From Photobacterium kagoshimensis (GTDB lineage: Bacteria > Pseudomonadota > Gammaproteobacteria > Enterobacterales > Vibrionaceae): DNA of 64,000 nucleotides. The notes under the pieces were generated by a model. That model worked only from the letters and a program-made list of their open reading frames with translations. It made no database searches and was not told where the DNA came from. The position numbers and the translations under genes were made by a program. This document shows positions 1-7,237 of this stretch, in pieces (within the stretch, counting starts at the first letter, position 1; the number at the start of each line of letters is the position of its first letter). The stretch lies in the NCBI RefSeq assembly GCF_050337045.1, contig NZ_JAKJSO010000011.1, positions 294,853-358,852 of the forward strand. The letters are read 5' to 3'.

Positions 1-100
1 AGAACGTTTCTGCGATGTATTTTGCGCGTAGCGGGTCACCCGGCATTAGTACTACGTCTGCAAAATCACCCATTTCAGCATTAATATGTGGAGTAGCCAT
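1..100 (-). CDS. deoD: Purine nucleoside phosphorylase DeoD, N-terminal fragment cut by window edge
   Basis: The first 33 codons are visible. They begin [18 protein letters not shown] and contain [10 protein letters not shown], the phosphate-binding N-terminus of the hexameric DeoD family. The enzyme cleaves purine (deoxy)ribonucleosides with phosphate to the free base and (deoxy)ribose-1-phosphate. It is the last gene of the deoC-deoA-deoB-deoD order on the minus strand, and the rest lies to the left of the window. A Shine-Dalgarno-like AAAGGAAATAACC stands directly before the ATG. Identification is firm despite the truncation. Confidence 0.93.
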
Positions 101-168
101 GGTTATTTCCTTTTCGTTTCAACAAGGGTCCGTTTGGATTGCACTCGTTGATAAATCATAATTAGTGA

Positions 169-212
169 TCGCTGTTTCTGCCTCTTATTCATCATAACCA
201 GAAACAGCGATT
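169..212. repeat. 13-bp perfect inverted repeat between deoB and deoD
   Basis: Arms ATCGCTGTTTCTG (169-181) and CAGAAACAGCGAT (200-212) are exactly complementary with an 18-nt loop. On the minus-strand transcript the hairpin follows deoB and is not followed by a U-run, so it is more likely a processing or stability element, or a weak attenuator, than a full terminator. Confidence 0.6.
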
Positions 213-270
213 TGACTTTGATCTGTGTACTTACAAGCTCGTGCGATTCAGTATTAACCGTCTTTTTGCA

Positions 271-1491
271 TTACAAGAAAGACTTACCGTAATCCATATC
301 TGAAAGGCCGTGGTGCGCGGCAAGGCTTTGACCAATATCGGCAAATGTCTCACGGCGACCCAGCGAACCAGCTGGTACTTTAGGACCAGCAACAATCACA
401 GGGATATGCTCACGCGTATGGTCGGTACCTTCCCACGTTGGATCACAACCGTGATCCGCCGTTAAGATAAGTACATCGTCTTCTTGCAGTAGTTCAAGCA
501 CCTCAGGTAGACGCTTATCAAAGTATTCTAGCGCCGCGGCATAGCCTGCAACATTACGGCGGTGGCCGTATGCTGAATCGAAATCGACGAAGTTAGTGAA
601 TACTAAGCTGTTGTCGCCCGCTTGTTTAATTTGCTCAAGCGTTGCGTCAAACAGATCTGGAATACCTGTTGCTTTCACTTTTTTGGTGATACCGCAGCCT
701 GCGTAAATATCAGAGATCTTACCGATTGAAATCACGTCACCGTTTTTCTCTTCAACCAGTTTTTGTAAGAACGTTGGCGCTGGTGGCTCAACAGACAGAT
801 CACGACGGTTACCCGTACGTTCAAATTGTCCTTTGCCTGCACCAACGAATGGACGCGCAATAACACGACCAATGTTGTAGTCTTCCAACTCTTCACGCAC
901 GATTTGACATAGTTCTAGTAAGTTATCTAAACCGTATGTTTCTTCGTGACATGCAATTTGGAATACCGAGTCAGCCGAGGTATAGAAAATAGGCTTGCCC
1001 GTTTTCATGTGCTCTTCACCCAAGTCATCCAGTACTTGTGTACCTGATGCATGGCAGTTACCTAGGTAACCCGGTAGGTTGGCACGTTCAACAATGCTAT
1101 CTAGTAACTCTTGCGGGAAGCTGTTGCTGTGATCGGTAAAGTAACCCCAATCAAACAGAACAGGTACGCCAGCGATTTCCCAGTGGCCTGACGGGGTATC
1201 TTTACCCGAAGACAACTCTTTCGCATGGCCGTAAGCGCCAGTGATTTCTACCTTCGCATCCAAACCTTCAGGGAAGTAACCTGAAGATTCTTCACATGCT
1301 TTACCCAAACCCAGTTTATTTAGGTTAGGCAAGTGTAGAGGACCACTACGTTCACCGTTATCCGCTTCACCGCGTGCACAAGCTTGTGCAATGTGACCCA
1401 TGGTGTTTGCGCCTACATCACCGAAATCGACGGCATCTTCTGTGGCACCAATACCGAATGAATCTAGTACTAGGATTATTGAACGTTTCAT
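271..1491 (-). CDS. deoB: Phosphopentomutase DeoB
   Basis: Converts (deoxy)ribose-1-phosphate to (deoxy)ribose-5-phosphate, linking nucleoside phosphorolysis to the DeoC aldolase. The 406 residues match the usual length (about 407). Visible alkaline-phosphatase-superfamily metal motifs are LDSFGIG at residues 9-15, the SSGKDTPSGHWE loop with the catalytic Thr, and TADHGCDPTWEGTDHTREH near the C-terminus with Asp/His metal ligands. It follows deoA with a 12-nt gap and a GGAGTC-type ribosome site, so it is co-transcribed with it. Nothing is unusual. Confidence 0.97.
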   Translation of the reverse strand: MKRSIILVLDSFGIGATEDAVDFGDVGANTMGHIAQACARGEADNGERSGPLHLPNLNKLGLGKACEESSGYFPEGLDAKVEITGAYGHAKELSSGKDTPSGHWEIAGVPVLFDWGYFTDHSNSFPQELLDSIVERANLPGYLGNCHASGTQVLDDLGEEHMKTGKPIFYTSADSVFQIACHEETYGLDNLLELCQIVREELEDYNIGRVIARPFVGAGKGQFERTGNRRDLSVEPPAPTFLQKLVEEKNGDVISIGKISDIYAGCGITKKVKATGIPDLFDATLEQIKQAGDNSLVFTNFVDFDSAYGHRRNVAGYAAALEYFDKRLPEVLELLQEDDVLILTADHGCDPTWEGTDHTREHIPVIVAGPKVPAGSLGRRETFADIGQSLAAHHGLSDMDYGKSFL

Positions 1492-1503
1492 ATTGACTCC
1501 GAA

Positions 1504-2853
1504 TTAAACATCTTCCGCGCGAACGCGACGGTAAACTTCTGGGGTAGCTTCTGGTTTTTGCTCAGACACATTGATCGCTTGGCGAACGGCTTTCGCTGCT
1601 TCTTCCCACTGTGCTTCGCTACGTGCATGTACCATAGCAAGTGGGGTATCAGCGTAAACTTCGTCACCTAGACGGATCATATCGCTCAGGCCTACTGCGT
1701 AGTCGATAGTGTCGCTAGCAACACGGCGACCACCGCCCATGCCAACAACAGCCATACCCAAACCACGTGTATCCATTGCTGTTGCAAAGTTCGTTGCGCC
1801 CGCAAGTTGTGCTGCGTCAGCAAACACAGGTTTCACGATTTCTGCTGTGTCGAGGTAGTTGTTGTAGTTTTCCATGAAATCTACAGGGCCACCAAGACCG
1901 GCTACCATTTTGCCAAAGCGCTCTGCGGCTTGGCCATTATCAAGTACTGCTTGTAGCTTAGTACGCGCTTGCTCTAAGTCGCTTGCTAAACCACTAATTA
2001 ATAACATTTCAGCACACAGTGCCATGGTCACTTCAAACAAGCGAGGGTTACGGTATTCACCGGTTAAGAATTGCACTGCTTCGCGCACTTCTAACGCATT
2101 ACCTGCTGTTGAAGCCAACACTTGGTTCATGTCGGTTAGCAATGCTGTAGTACGCGTACCCGCACCATTTGCTACCGCGACGATAGATTTTGCAAGCTCT
2201 TCAGACGCGTCGTAAGTTGGCATGAATGCACCAGAACCTACTTTTACGTCCATGATTAACGAACCTAGACCTGCTGCTAATTTCTTCGACAAGATAGAGG
2301 CAGTGATCAATGAGATATTATCAACCGTTGCCGTCACGTCACGGGTTGCGTATACACGCTTATCCGCTGGTGCTAAGTCGCCAGTCTGGCCGATAATCGC
2401 CACACCAGCTTCTTTGGTCACTTTACCAAACACATCATTGGTTGGAGTAATGTTGTAACCAGGGATCGCTTCTAGCTTATCCAGTGTACCGCCAGTGTGA
2501 CCCAAGCCACGACCAGAGATCATAGGAACAAAGCCGCCACATGCCGCTACCATAGCGCCTAGCATTAGTGAGGTTACATCGCCCACGCCGCCCGTTGAGT
2601 GCTTATCAACGATTGGACCGCCGAAGTCCATGTGACTCCAATCAATCACCATGCCTGAATCACGCATTGCACAGGTTAGTGCTACACGCTCGTCCATGGT
2701 CATGTCGTTGAAGTAAATAGCCATCGCAAACGCAGCGATCTGACCTTCAGATACGGTCTCTTTTGCAATGCCTTGAATAAAGAAGTTAATTTCGTCTGAC
2801 GTTAGAATAACGTTATCGCGTTTTTTACGAATGATTTCTTGAGGTAAGTACAT
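1504..2853 (-). CDS. deoA: Thymidine phosphorylase DeoA
   Basis: Phosphorolyses thymidine and deoxyuridine to the base and deoxyribose-1-phosphate in the cytoplasm. The 449 residues carry the family signatures KHSTGGVGD (phosphate and pyrimidine site) and SGRGLGHTGGTLDKLE. The C-terminal region has the usual pyrimidine-phosphorylase domain ending in YRRVRAEDV. It is the second gene of the deo operon, 143 bp after deoC and 12 bp before deoB. No truncation or odd composition is seen. Confidence 0.97.
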   Translation of the reverse strand: MYLPQEIIRKKRDNVILTSDEINFFIQGIAKETVSEGQIAAFAMAIYFNDMTMDERVALTCAMRDSGMVIDWSHMDFGGPIVDKHSTGGVGDVTSLMLGAMVAACGGFVPMISGRGLGHTGGTLDKLEAIPGYNITPTNDVFGKVTKEAGVAIIGQTGDLAPADKRVYATRDVTATVDNISLITASILSKKLAAGLGSLIMDVKVGSGAFMPTYDASEELAKSIVAVANGAGTRTTALLTDMNQVLASTAGNALEVREAVQFLTGEYRNPRLFEVTMALCAEMLLISGLASDLEQARTKLQAVLDNGQAAERFGKMVAGLGGPVDFMENYNNYLDTAEIVKPVFADAAQLAGATNFATAMDTRGLGMAVVGMGGGRRVASDTIDYAVGLSDMIRLGDEVYADTPLAMVHARSEAQWEEAAKAVRQAINVSEQKPEATPEVYRRVRAEDV

Positions 2854-2996
2854 TATCTGCCCCTGTTAGCTTGGGTGTAGGGTACATACTTTGCTGTATT
2901 TTGAGTGTAAGAGGTCGGACGCTTACGAATAAGCATCTAGCCTTGGCAAAGTATGGGGAATAAAGGTGGCGGTTTACGCCACCTTATTGTTCAGGC

Positions 2997-3770
2997 TTAG
3001 TAGCCGCCTTCAGCAGCTTTTTCGCCTTCACCTAACGTGTGAAGCAGATTTGCTAGTAGGCTTGATGCACCAAAGCGGTAGTGCATGTTGTCAGCCCACT
3101 CAGCACCTAGTAGGCGATCTGCCATTGCTAGGTATGTTTGTGCGTCTTCAGCTGTACGCACACCACCTGCAGGCTTGAAGCCAACAGTTTTTGCTACGCC
3201 CATGTTTTTAATCACGTTCAGCATGATTTCTGCTGATTCTGGCGTTGCGTTTACAGGCACTTTACCTGTTGATGTTTTGATGAAATCAGCACCGGCTTTG
3301 ATAGAGATTTCAGACGCTTTAATGATTAGCGCTTCTTCTTTCAGTTCACCTGTTTCGATAATTACTTTCAGTAAGATATCGCCACATGCTGCTTTACATT
3401 GTTTAACTAGCTCGAAGCCAACTTCTTCGTTGCCTGCGATCAGTGCACGGTATGGGAATACAACATCCACTTCGTCTGCACCGTATGCAACAGCTGCTTT
3501 TGTTTCAGCTACTGCAATTTCAATATCGTCGTTACCGTGTGGGAAGTTAGTAACTGTTGCGATGCGTACATCAGGTGTACCTTGCTCACGTAGTTGCTTT
3601 TTAGCAGCTGGGATAAAACGTGGGTAAATACATACTGCTGCTGTGTTGCCTACGGCTGTCTTCGCGTTCTTACAAAGTTCGATCACTTTTGCATCAGTGT
3701 CGTCGTCGTTAAGAGTGGTAAGATCCATTAGTTTTAGTGCGCGTAGTGCAGCAGTTTTTAATTCGCTCAT
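2997..3770 (-). CDS. deoC: Deoxyribose-phosphate aldolase DeoC
   Basis: Splits 2-deoxyribose-5-phosphate into glyceraldehyde-3-phosphate and acetaldehyde, the last step of deoxynucleoside catabolism. The 257-aa TIM barrel contains the Schiff-base lysine motif DFIKTSTGK and the KVIIETGELK strand, as in E. coli DeoC (259 aa). It is the first gene of the deoCABD operon, with GGAGATAGTC before the ATG. No deoR or cytR gene is nearby; a possible promoter and three palindromes lie upstream. Confidence 0.97.
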   Translation of the reverse strand: MSELKTAALRALKLMDLTTLNDDDTDAKVIELCKNAKTAVGNTAAVCIYPRFIPAAKKQLREQGTPDVRIATVTNFPHGNDDIEIAVAETKAAVAYGADEVDVVFPYRALIAGNEEVGFELVKQCKAACGDILLKVIIETGELKEEALIIKASEISIKAGADFIKTSTGKVPVNATPESAEIMLNVIKNMGVAKTVGFKPAGGVRTAEDAQTYLAMADRLLGAEWADNMHYRFGASSLLANLLHTLGEGEKAAEGGY

Positions 3771-4138
3771 GACTATCTCCAGAGTCCAATTATCAATACT
3801 AAGTCAAACAGCTCACACAGCGTGAGCTGCTCACTGAGCGGACTTGCTCCTTGAAGAATCGAGGCAATCTCATTATTGCACTCAATCGACATCCTTTTTC
3901 ACCGCGCAAGGTAGAGGGTGTACCTTGCTTTTGCCATTCACAGCATAAACGTGACATCTCCCATCACGTTGGGGAATGCTGTTAAAGCACTCATCGCATT
4001 CGGATGATAACCCCATCATACCAAGGTAAGATTCATGCCACCATCAAAGTCGTGTTTCCAGGGGTAGACAATATGTTTACCTACAAAACTCAAACCAAAC
4101 CGTTTATTTTCAATAACTTGAAACAAACAACTTAACCA
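3771..4138 (-). promoter_or_regulatory. deo operon upstream region with three palindromes
   Basis: This 368-bp gap holds no convincing gene. Three perfect inverted repeats are visible: AGCTCAC/GTGAGCT (3810-3828), GCAAGGTA/TACCTTGC (3906-3928) and AACGTGA/TCACGTT (3948-3970). On the minus strand an extended -10 (TGG before TATGAT, 4015-4020) could start a leader of about 240 nt. None of the palindromes has the 6-bp spacer of a CRP site. Whether they are operators (CytR, DeoR-like) or RNA hairpins cannot be decided here. Confidence 0.4.
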
Positions 4139-4312
4139 TCACCCTGTGAAAAATCGTTCAATTATCCATTGATACGAGATCCCACCTAGGTAGACTCCCA
4201 CAATCCCCATCACCCCAGATAATACTGGTGGCGCCGGGATGGGTAGCTTTATCGCTGAAAACAACATACCGACAATAAAACCAGCAAAGATAGATAATAA
4301 TACTTCACCCAT
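4139..4312 (-). CDS. XapX-domain (DUF1427) small membrane protein
   Basis: A 57-residue protein beginning MGEVLLSIFAGFIVGMLFSA. It carries the diagnostic XapX motif KLPIPAPPVLSGVMGIVGVYLG and ends QWIIERFFTG. Two hydrophobic segments, about residues 4-20 and 29-47, make it an inner-membrane protein. The family is named after a xanthosine-operon member, but its biochemical role is unknown to me. It lies on the same strand as deoC and 368 bp upstream of it, so a link to nucleoside metabolism is possible but unproven. GAGAGCTGTT before the ATG is a modest ribosome site. Confidence 0.85.
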   Translation of the reverse strand: MGEVLLSIFAGFIVGMLFSAIKLPIPAPPVLSGVMGIVGVYLGGISYQWIIERFFTG

Positions 4313-4535
4313 AACAGCTCTCTTTCGCTGTGAAATTCAACTATGAGTGTAGACCTTATCTCGCTTTATCCGACCTTGTTCATGCAACTAATGTTAGCAA
4401 AGTGAATAACCATAAAAGGGAACGCAATCGATTTTATGGCTTTAACTTTGAGCCTTATCGTGGTTTTTACCAATATTGTTGAAAGAATAAAACACACGAA
4501 ATTATTCATTCGAAATAGGAGGTCGACAATAGGGG

Positions 4536-4616
4536 ATGGAAAAGAATAAACAACAAAAAGAGAAGTCAGGAAAGAACCAAACAAAGAAGCTGGGGCATCG
4601 CAAACAAGCCTTGTAA
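4536..4616 (+). CDS. Candidate 26-residue basic small protein
   Basis: The ATG opens a 27-codon frame starting MEKNKQQKEKSGKNQTKK and ending LGHRKQAL. It is about one third Lys/Arg, with no membrane segment. AGGAGG stands 13 nt upstream, which is rather far; AGGGG abuts the ATG. A -35/-10-like pair (TTGTTG, 17 nt, AAATTA) precedes it, and a bidirectional hairpin with a U-run follows 28 nt after the stop. I do not recognise the family. The antisense frame over 4366-4584 looks hydrophobic only because it reads through this lysine-rich stretch. Confidence 0.35.
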   Translation: MEKNKQQKEKSGKNQTKKLGHRKQAL

Positions 4617-4643
4617 TGAGGTAGGTAGCAAATCAGCAGAGAC

Positions 4644-4674
4644 AAAAACGCCACAGCAAGGCCGTGGCGTTTTT
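4644..4674. terminator. Bidirectional terminator after nupC
   Basis: AAAAACGCCAC and GTGGCGTTTTT form an 11-bp stem with A/T runs on both sides. It ends nupC transcription on the minus strand and could also end the small plus-strand frame at 4536-4616. Confidence 0.85.
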
Positions 4675-4694
4675 CAATTCGACGAGGTGTCGTA

Positions 4695-5960
4695 TTACAT
4701 TGCGTTGATAGTCACGAATAGACCAGCAATTGTTGCAGACATTAGGTTAGATAATGTACCTGCAGCTACGGCTTTCATACCGAAACGCGCGATGTCATGA
4801 CGACGGCTTGGTGCAAGACCACCAAGGCCACCTAGTAGGATTGCTACCGATGAAAGGTTAGCAAAACCACATAGAGCGAATGAGATGATTGCTTTAGTTT
4901 TCTCAGAAAGAACCACTTCAGCCGCTTCACCTAGGTAAGGGGCAAAGTTTAGGTAAGCAACGAATTCGTTCACTACCAGTTTCTGACCGATGAAAGAACC
5001 AGCGATGGTTGCTTCTTCCCATGGCACACCGATTAGGAATGCTAGTGGAGAGAATACGTAACCAAGAATAAGCTCTAGTGTTAGTTCAGGCATACCGAAC
5101 CAACCACCGATGCCACCTAGCATACCGTTGATTAGTGCAATCAAACCGATGAATGCTAATAGCATTGCACCTACGTTAAGTGCTAGTTGCATACCAGAAG
5201 ATGCGCCTGCCGCTGCTGCGTCAATCACGTTAGCTGGTTTATCATCACCGTGTGCATCATCGCCAGCTAGTTGCTCAATTGGCTCTTCAGTTTCAGGTTT
5301 GATGATTTTAGCAAACAGTAGACCACCTGGTGCAGCCATGAAAGATGCTGCGATTAGGTATTCTAGTGGTACACCCATTGATGCGTAACCGGCTAGTACA
5401 CCACCCGCTACAGATGCTAGACCACCACACATTACGGCAAACAGCTCAGATTGCGTCATTTTAGGAACGAACGGACGAATCACCAATGGTGCTTCCGTTT
5501 GACCAACGAAGATGTTCGCTGTTGCAGACATAGATTCCGCACGAGAAGTACCTAGTGCTTTCTGTAAGCCACCGCCTAGTGCGTTGATAACAATCTGCAT
5601 CACACCTAGGTAGTAAAGTACGCTGATCAATGCAGAGAAGAATACGATAACTGGTAGTACACGCAATGCGAATACGAAACCGCCGCCACCGAACACTTCA
5701 AACATTTTGTCTGACGTTAAACCACCGAATAGGAAGTTAATACCGTCATTACCGTAACCAATTACATTAGCTACAGCTTGTGACATGCCGTAAAGCACAT
5801 CACGACCAACAGGTACATACAGAACAAATGCACCTAACAAGAATTGAATGGCAAAAGCGCCACCAACAGTACGTAGATTAATAGCTTTGCGGTTGTCCGA
5901 TAACAGTACTGCGATTGCAAGCAATACCGCCATCCCAACCAGGCTCATAAACAGGCTCAT
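4695..5960 (-). CDS. nupC: Concentrative nucleoside transporter NupC
   Basis: Cation-coupled uptake of nucleosides across the inner membrane. The 421-aa polytopic protein has the CNT-family signatures GQTEAPLVIRP, PWEEATIAGSFIGQKLVVNEFVAYLNF and a gate region near ALCGFANLSS. It starts with MSLFMSLVGMAVLLAIAVLL. An Ala/Asp/His-rich cytoplasmic loop (IEQLAGDDAHGDDKP) makes it slightly longer than E. coli NupC (400 aa). It probably feeds the DeoCABD pathway next to it. The upstream region has a TATAAT -10, CRP-like sites and a PurR-like box. Confidence 0.94.
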   Translation of the reverse strand: MSLFMSLVGMAVLLAIAVLLSDNRKAINLRTVGGAFAIQFLLGAFVLYVPVGRDVLYGMSQAVANVIGYGNDGINFLFGGLTSDKMFEVFGGGGFVFALRVLPVIVFFSALISVLYYLGVMQIVINALGGGLQKALGTSRAESMSATANIFVGQTEAPLVIRPFVPKMTQSELFAVMCGGLASVAGGVLAGYASMGVPLEYLIAASFMAAPGGLLFAKIIKPETEEPIEQLAGDDAHGDDKPANVIDAAAAGASSGMQLALNVGAMLLAFIGLIALINGMLGGIGGWFGMPELTLELILGYVFSPLAFLIGVPWEEATIAGSFIGQKLVVNEFVAYLNFAPYLGEAAEVVLSEKTKAIISFALCGFANLSSVAILLGGLGGLAPSRRHDIARFGMKAVAAGTLSNLMSATIAGLFVTINAM

Positions 5961-6025
5961 GGTTTATGGCATCCTTTAGTTAAATTGGGCGTCTCGACAA
6001 TTAGGCTCATAAATGAGTTGGGCGC

Positions 6026-6120
6026 ATTATACTGATGCTAGGGCTGATAAAGTAATGCCAACTTCACACTTTCTAAGGAAAGGATGTGAAAGTTTAACGC
6101 TAAGCGTGACAGCGATCACA
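6026..6120 (-). promoter_or_regulatory. nupC promoter with two CRP-like sites
   Basis: On the minus strand a perfect -10 TATAAT lies at 6026-6031 without a good -35, as expected for an activator-dependent promoter. TGTGATCGCTGTCACG (6105-6120) fits TGTGA-N6-TCACA with one mismatch and would be centred near -93. A half-site TGTGAAGTTGGCATTA (6053-6068) would be centred near -41. These are classical class I and class II CRP positions. The transcription start is inferred, not seen. Confidence 0.65.
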
Positions 6121-6149
6121 CTGACTCTGGCAATTTGCGCAATCGGTTA

Positions 6150-6165
6150 ACGCAAACGTTTGTCT
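6150..6165. promoter_or_regulatory. PurR-like box upstream of nupC
   Basis: ACGCAAACGTTTGTCT contains the perfect palindrome CAAACGTTTG and matches 14 of 16 positions of the PurR operator ACGCAAACGTTTGCGT as I remember it. It lies about 190 bp before the nupC start and just past the end of yjjV. It could mediate purine repression of nucleoside uptake, or be bound by another LacI-family protein such as CytR. Confidence 0.5.
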
Positions 6166-6178
6166 TTTGAGATCTAAC

Positions 6179-6979
6179 TCACAGAGGAATGGCGAAAAGT
6201 TCAGCAGTGGTTAAGCTCGTTTCCCTTGCTATTTCTTGTTCAGATTCCGTTCTGAGAGCAGCTAAGCTTTGCAATACATTGCGTAAACGATCAGGACGAT
6301 TTGGCTGTCCTTGAAAGCCAGCAACGGGCATATCGGGTGAATCAGTTTCTAGCAGTAACGCTGCCAATGGCAACTTAGTCATTGTAGTGCGAGTTTTATG
6401 CGCTCGACTATAGGTAATCGTTCCGCCTACCCCAATTTTGATACCTAGATCAAGTAGCTGAGTTGCTTGCTGATAACTGCCACTAAAAGCGTGATACACG
6501 CCACCACGTTTGGGTGGATTTTGTCTCAATAATTTCAGTAGTTCAGGGAAAGCTTTCCGACAATGCAGTATCACGGGTAACTGATACTTATTCGCTAATT
6601 TTAGCTGTGCGGCTAGCCAAAATTGTTGCTGCTGACGCTGCGCTTGAGGATCACTGGCTTTATCGGCAACGGCAAAGTCTAGCCCGCATTCGCCTATCGC
6701 TACGCACTGGTGATTATTTTGTTGCTCCTTCAAAGCCACATCAAGTAAACCTAAGGCATCGTCGCTGTGCTCAGCGCTAAAAAAGGGGTGCAACCCTAGG
6801 GCAAAGTAAATGTCAGAAAACTGCGCCGCTAGCTTAGTTACTTGCTGCCAATTACGTTGGCCTACCGCAGGCACGATGAGCTTCTTAACGCCCTGTTGCT
6901 GCGCCAAGGTAAGAAAGTGGGCGGGATCTTGAGTAAAGGGCGCAAAGTCAAAATGGCAATGGCTATCAATCAGCACCAT
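6179..6979 (-). CDS. yjjV: TatD-family metal-dependent hydrolase YjjV
   Basis: A TIM-barrel metallohydrolase of the TatD DNase superfamily. From the chosen start (MVLIDSHCHFDFAPF) it is 266 aa. Visible metal ligands are HCHFDF, the Glu of AIGECGLDF, the His of VILHCRKAF and the Asp of LLETDSPDMP. The frame runs six codons further upstream (MCQGET), but AAGGGGAAACC directly before the second ATG supports the start at 6979. Its first bases overlap the DUF5363 gene, so they form one transcript. The natural substrate is not established, so function is given at family level. Confidence 0.9.
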   Translation of the reverse strand: MVLIDSHCHFDFAPFTQDPAHFLTLAQQQGVKKLIVPAVGQRNWQQVTKLAAQFSDIYFALGLHPFFSAEHSDDALGLLDVALKEQQNNHQCVAIGECGLDFAVADKASDPQAQRQQQQFWLAAQLKLANKYQLPVILHCRKAFPELLKLLRQNPPKRGGVYHAFSGSYQQATQLLDLGIKIGVGGTITYSRAHKTRTTMTKLPLAALLLETDSPDMPVAGFQGQPNRPDRLRNVLQSLAALRTESEQEIARETSLTTAELFAIPL

Positions 6980-7194
6980 GGTTTCCCCTTGGCACAAGGC
7001 ACAGATTGTTTACAACTCGCCTCGACATCATCACGCTTGCCACACTTGTCATAATTAGGGTGGCGAGGATCATGATGATCATATCGCACTGGCGCACAGC
7101 AACGACGGTTCTCCGCTGTTAGCCCTATGTGCTGGCACCAGTTATCATAACGCGCAATTACACGCCCTATTCCCCGCTTTATTTGTTGCAGCAT
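6970..7194 (-). CDS. DUF5363-like small protein
   Basis: A 74-residue protein starting MLQQIKRGIGRVIARYDNWC with the segment QHIGLTAENRRCCAPVRYD. The RYDxWCxxxGLTxENxRxCxPxR pattern is the one I associate with the small DUF5363 proteins found next to yjjV in vibrios. The C-terminal half is His/Asp/Cys-rich and less conserved-looking. It overlaps the yjjV start by 10 nt, suggesting translational coupling. No function is known to me. Confidence 0.75.
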   Translation of the reverse strand: MLQQIKRGIGRVIARYDNWCQHIGLTAENRRCCAPVRYDHHDPRHPNYDKCGKRDDVEASCKQSVPCAKGKPWC

Positions 7195-7237
7195 AGCCTT
7201 TACTTCCTATTGGTACTTCCGCTGGGCTCATACACGG

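Noticed and set aside
3948..3970. AACGTGA...TCACGTT as a CRP site for deoC
   Set aside because: The spacer between the half-sites is 9 bp, not the 6 bp required by CRP.
4366..4584. 72-aa hydrophobic minus-strand frame
   Set aside because: It is largely the antisense of a lysine-rich plus-strand stretch, with no ribosome site or recognisable family pattern.
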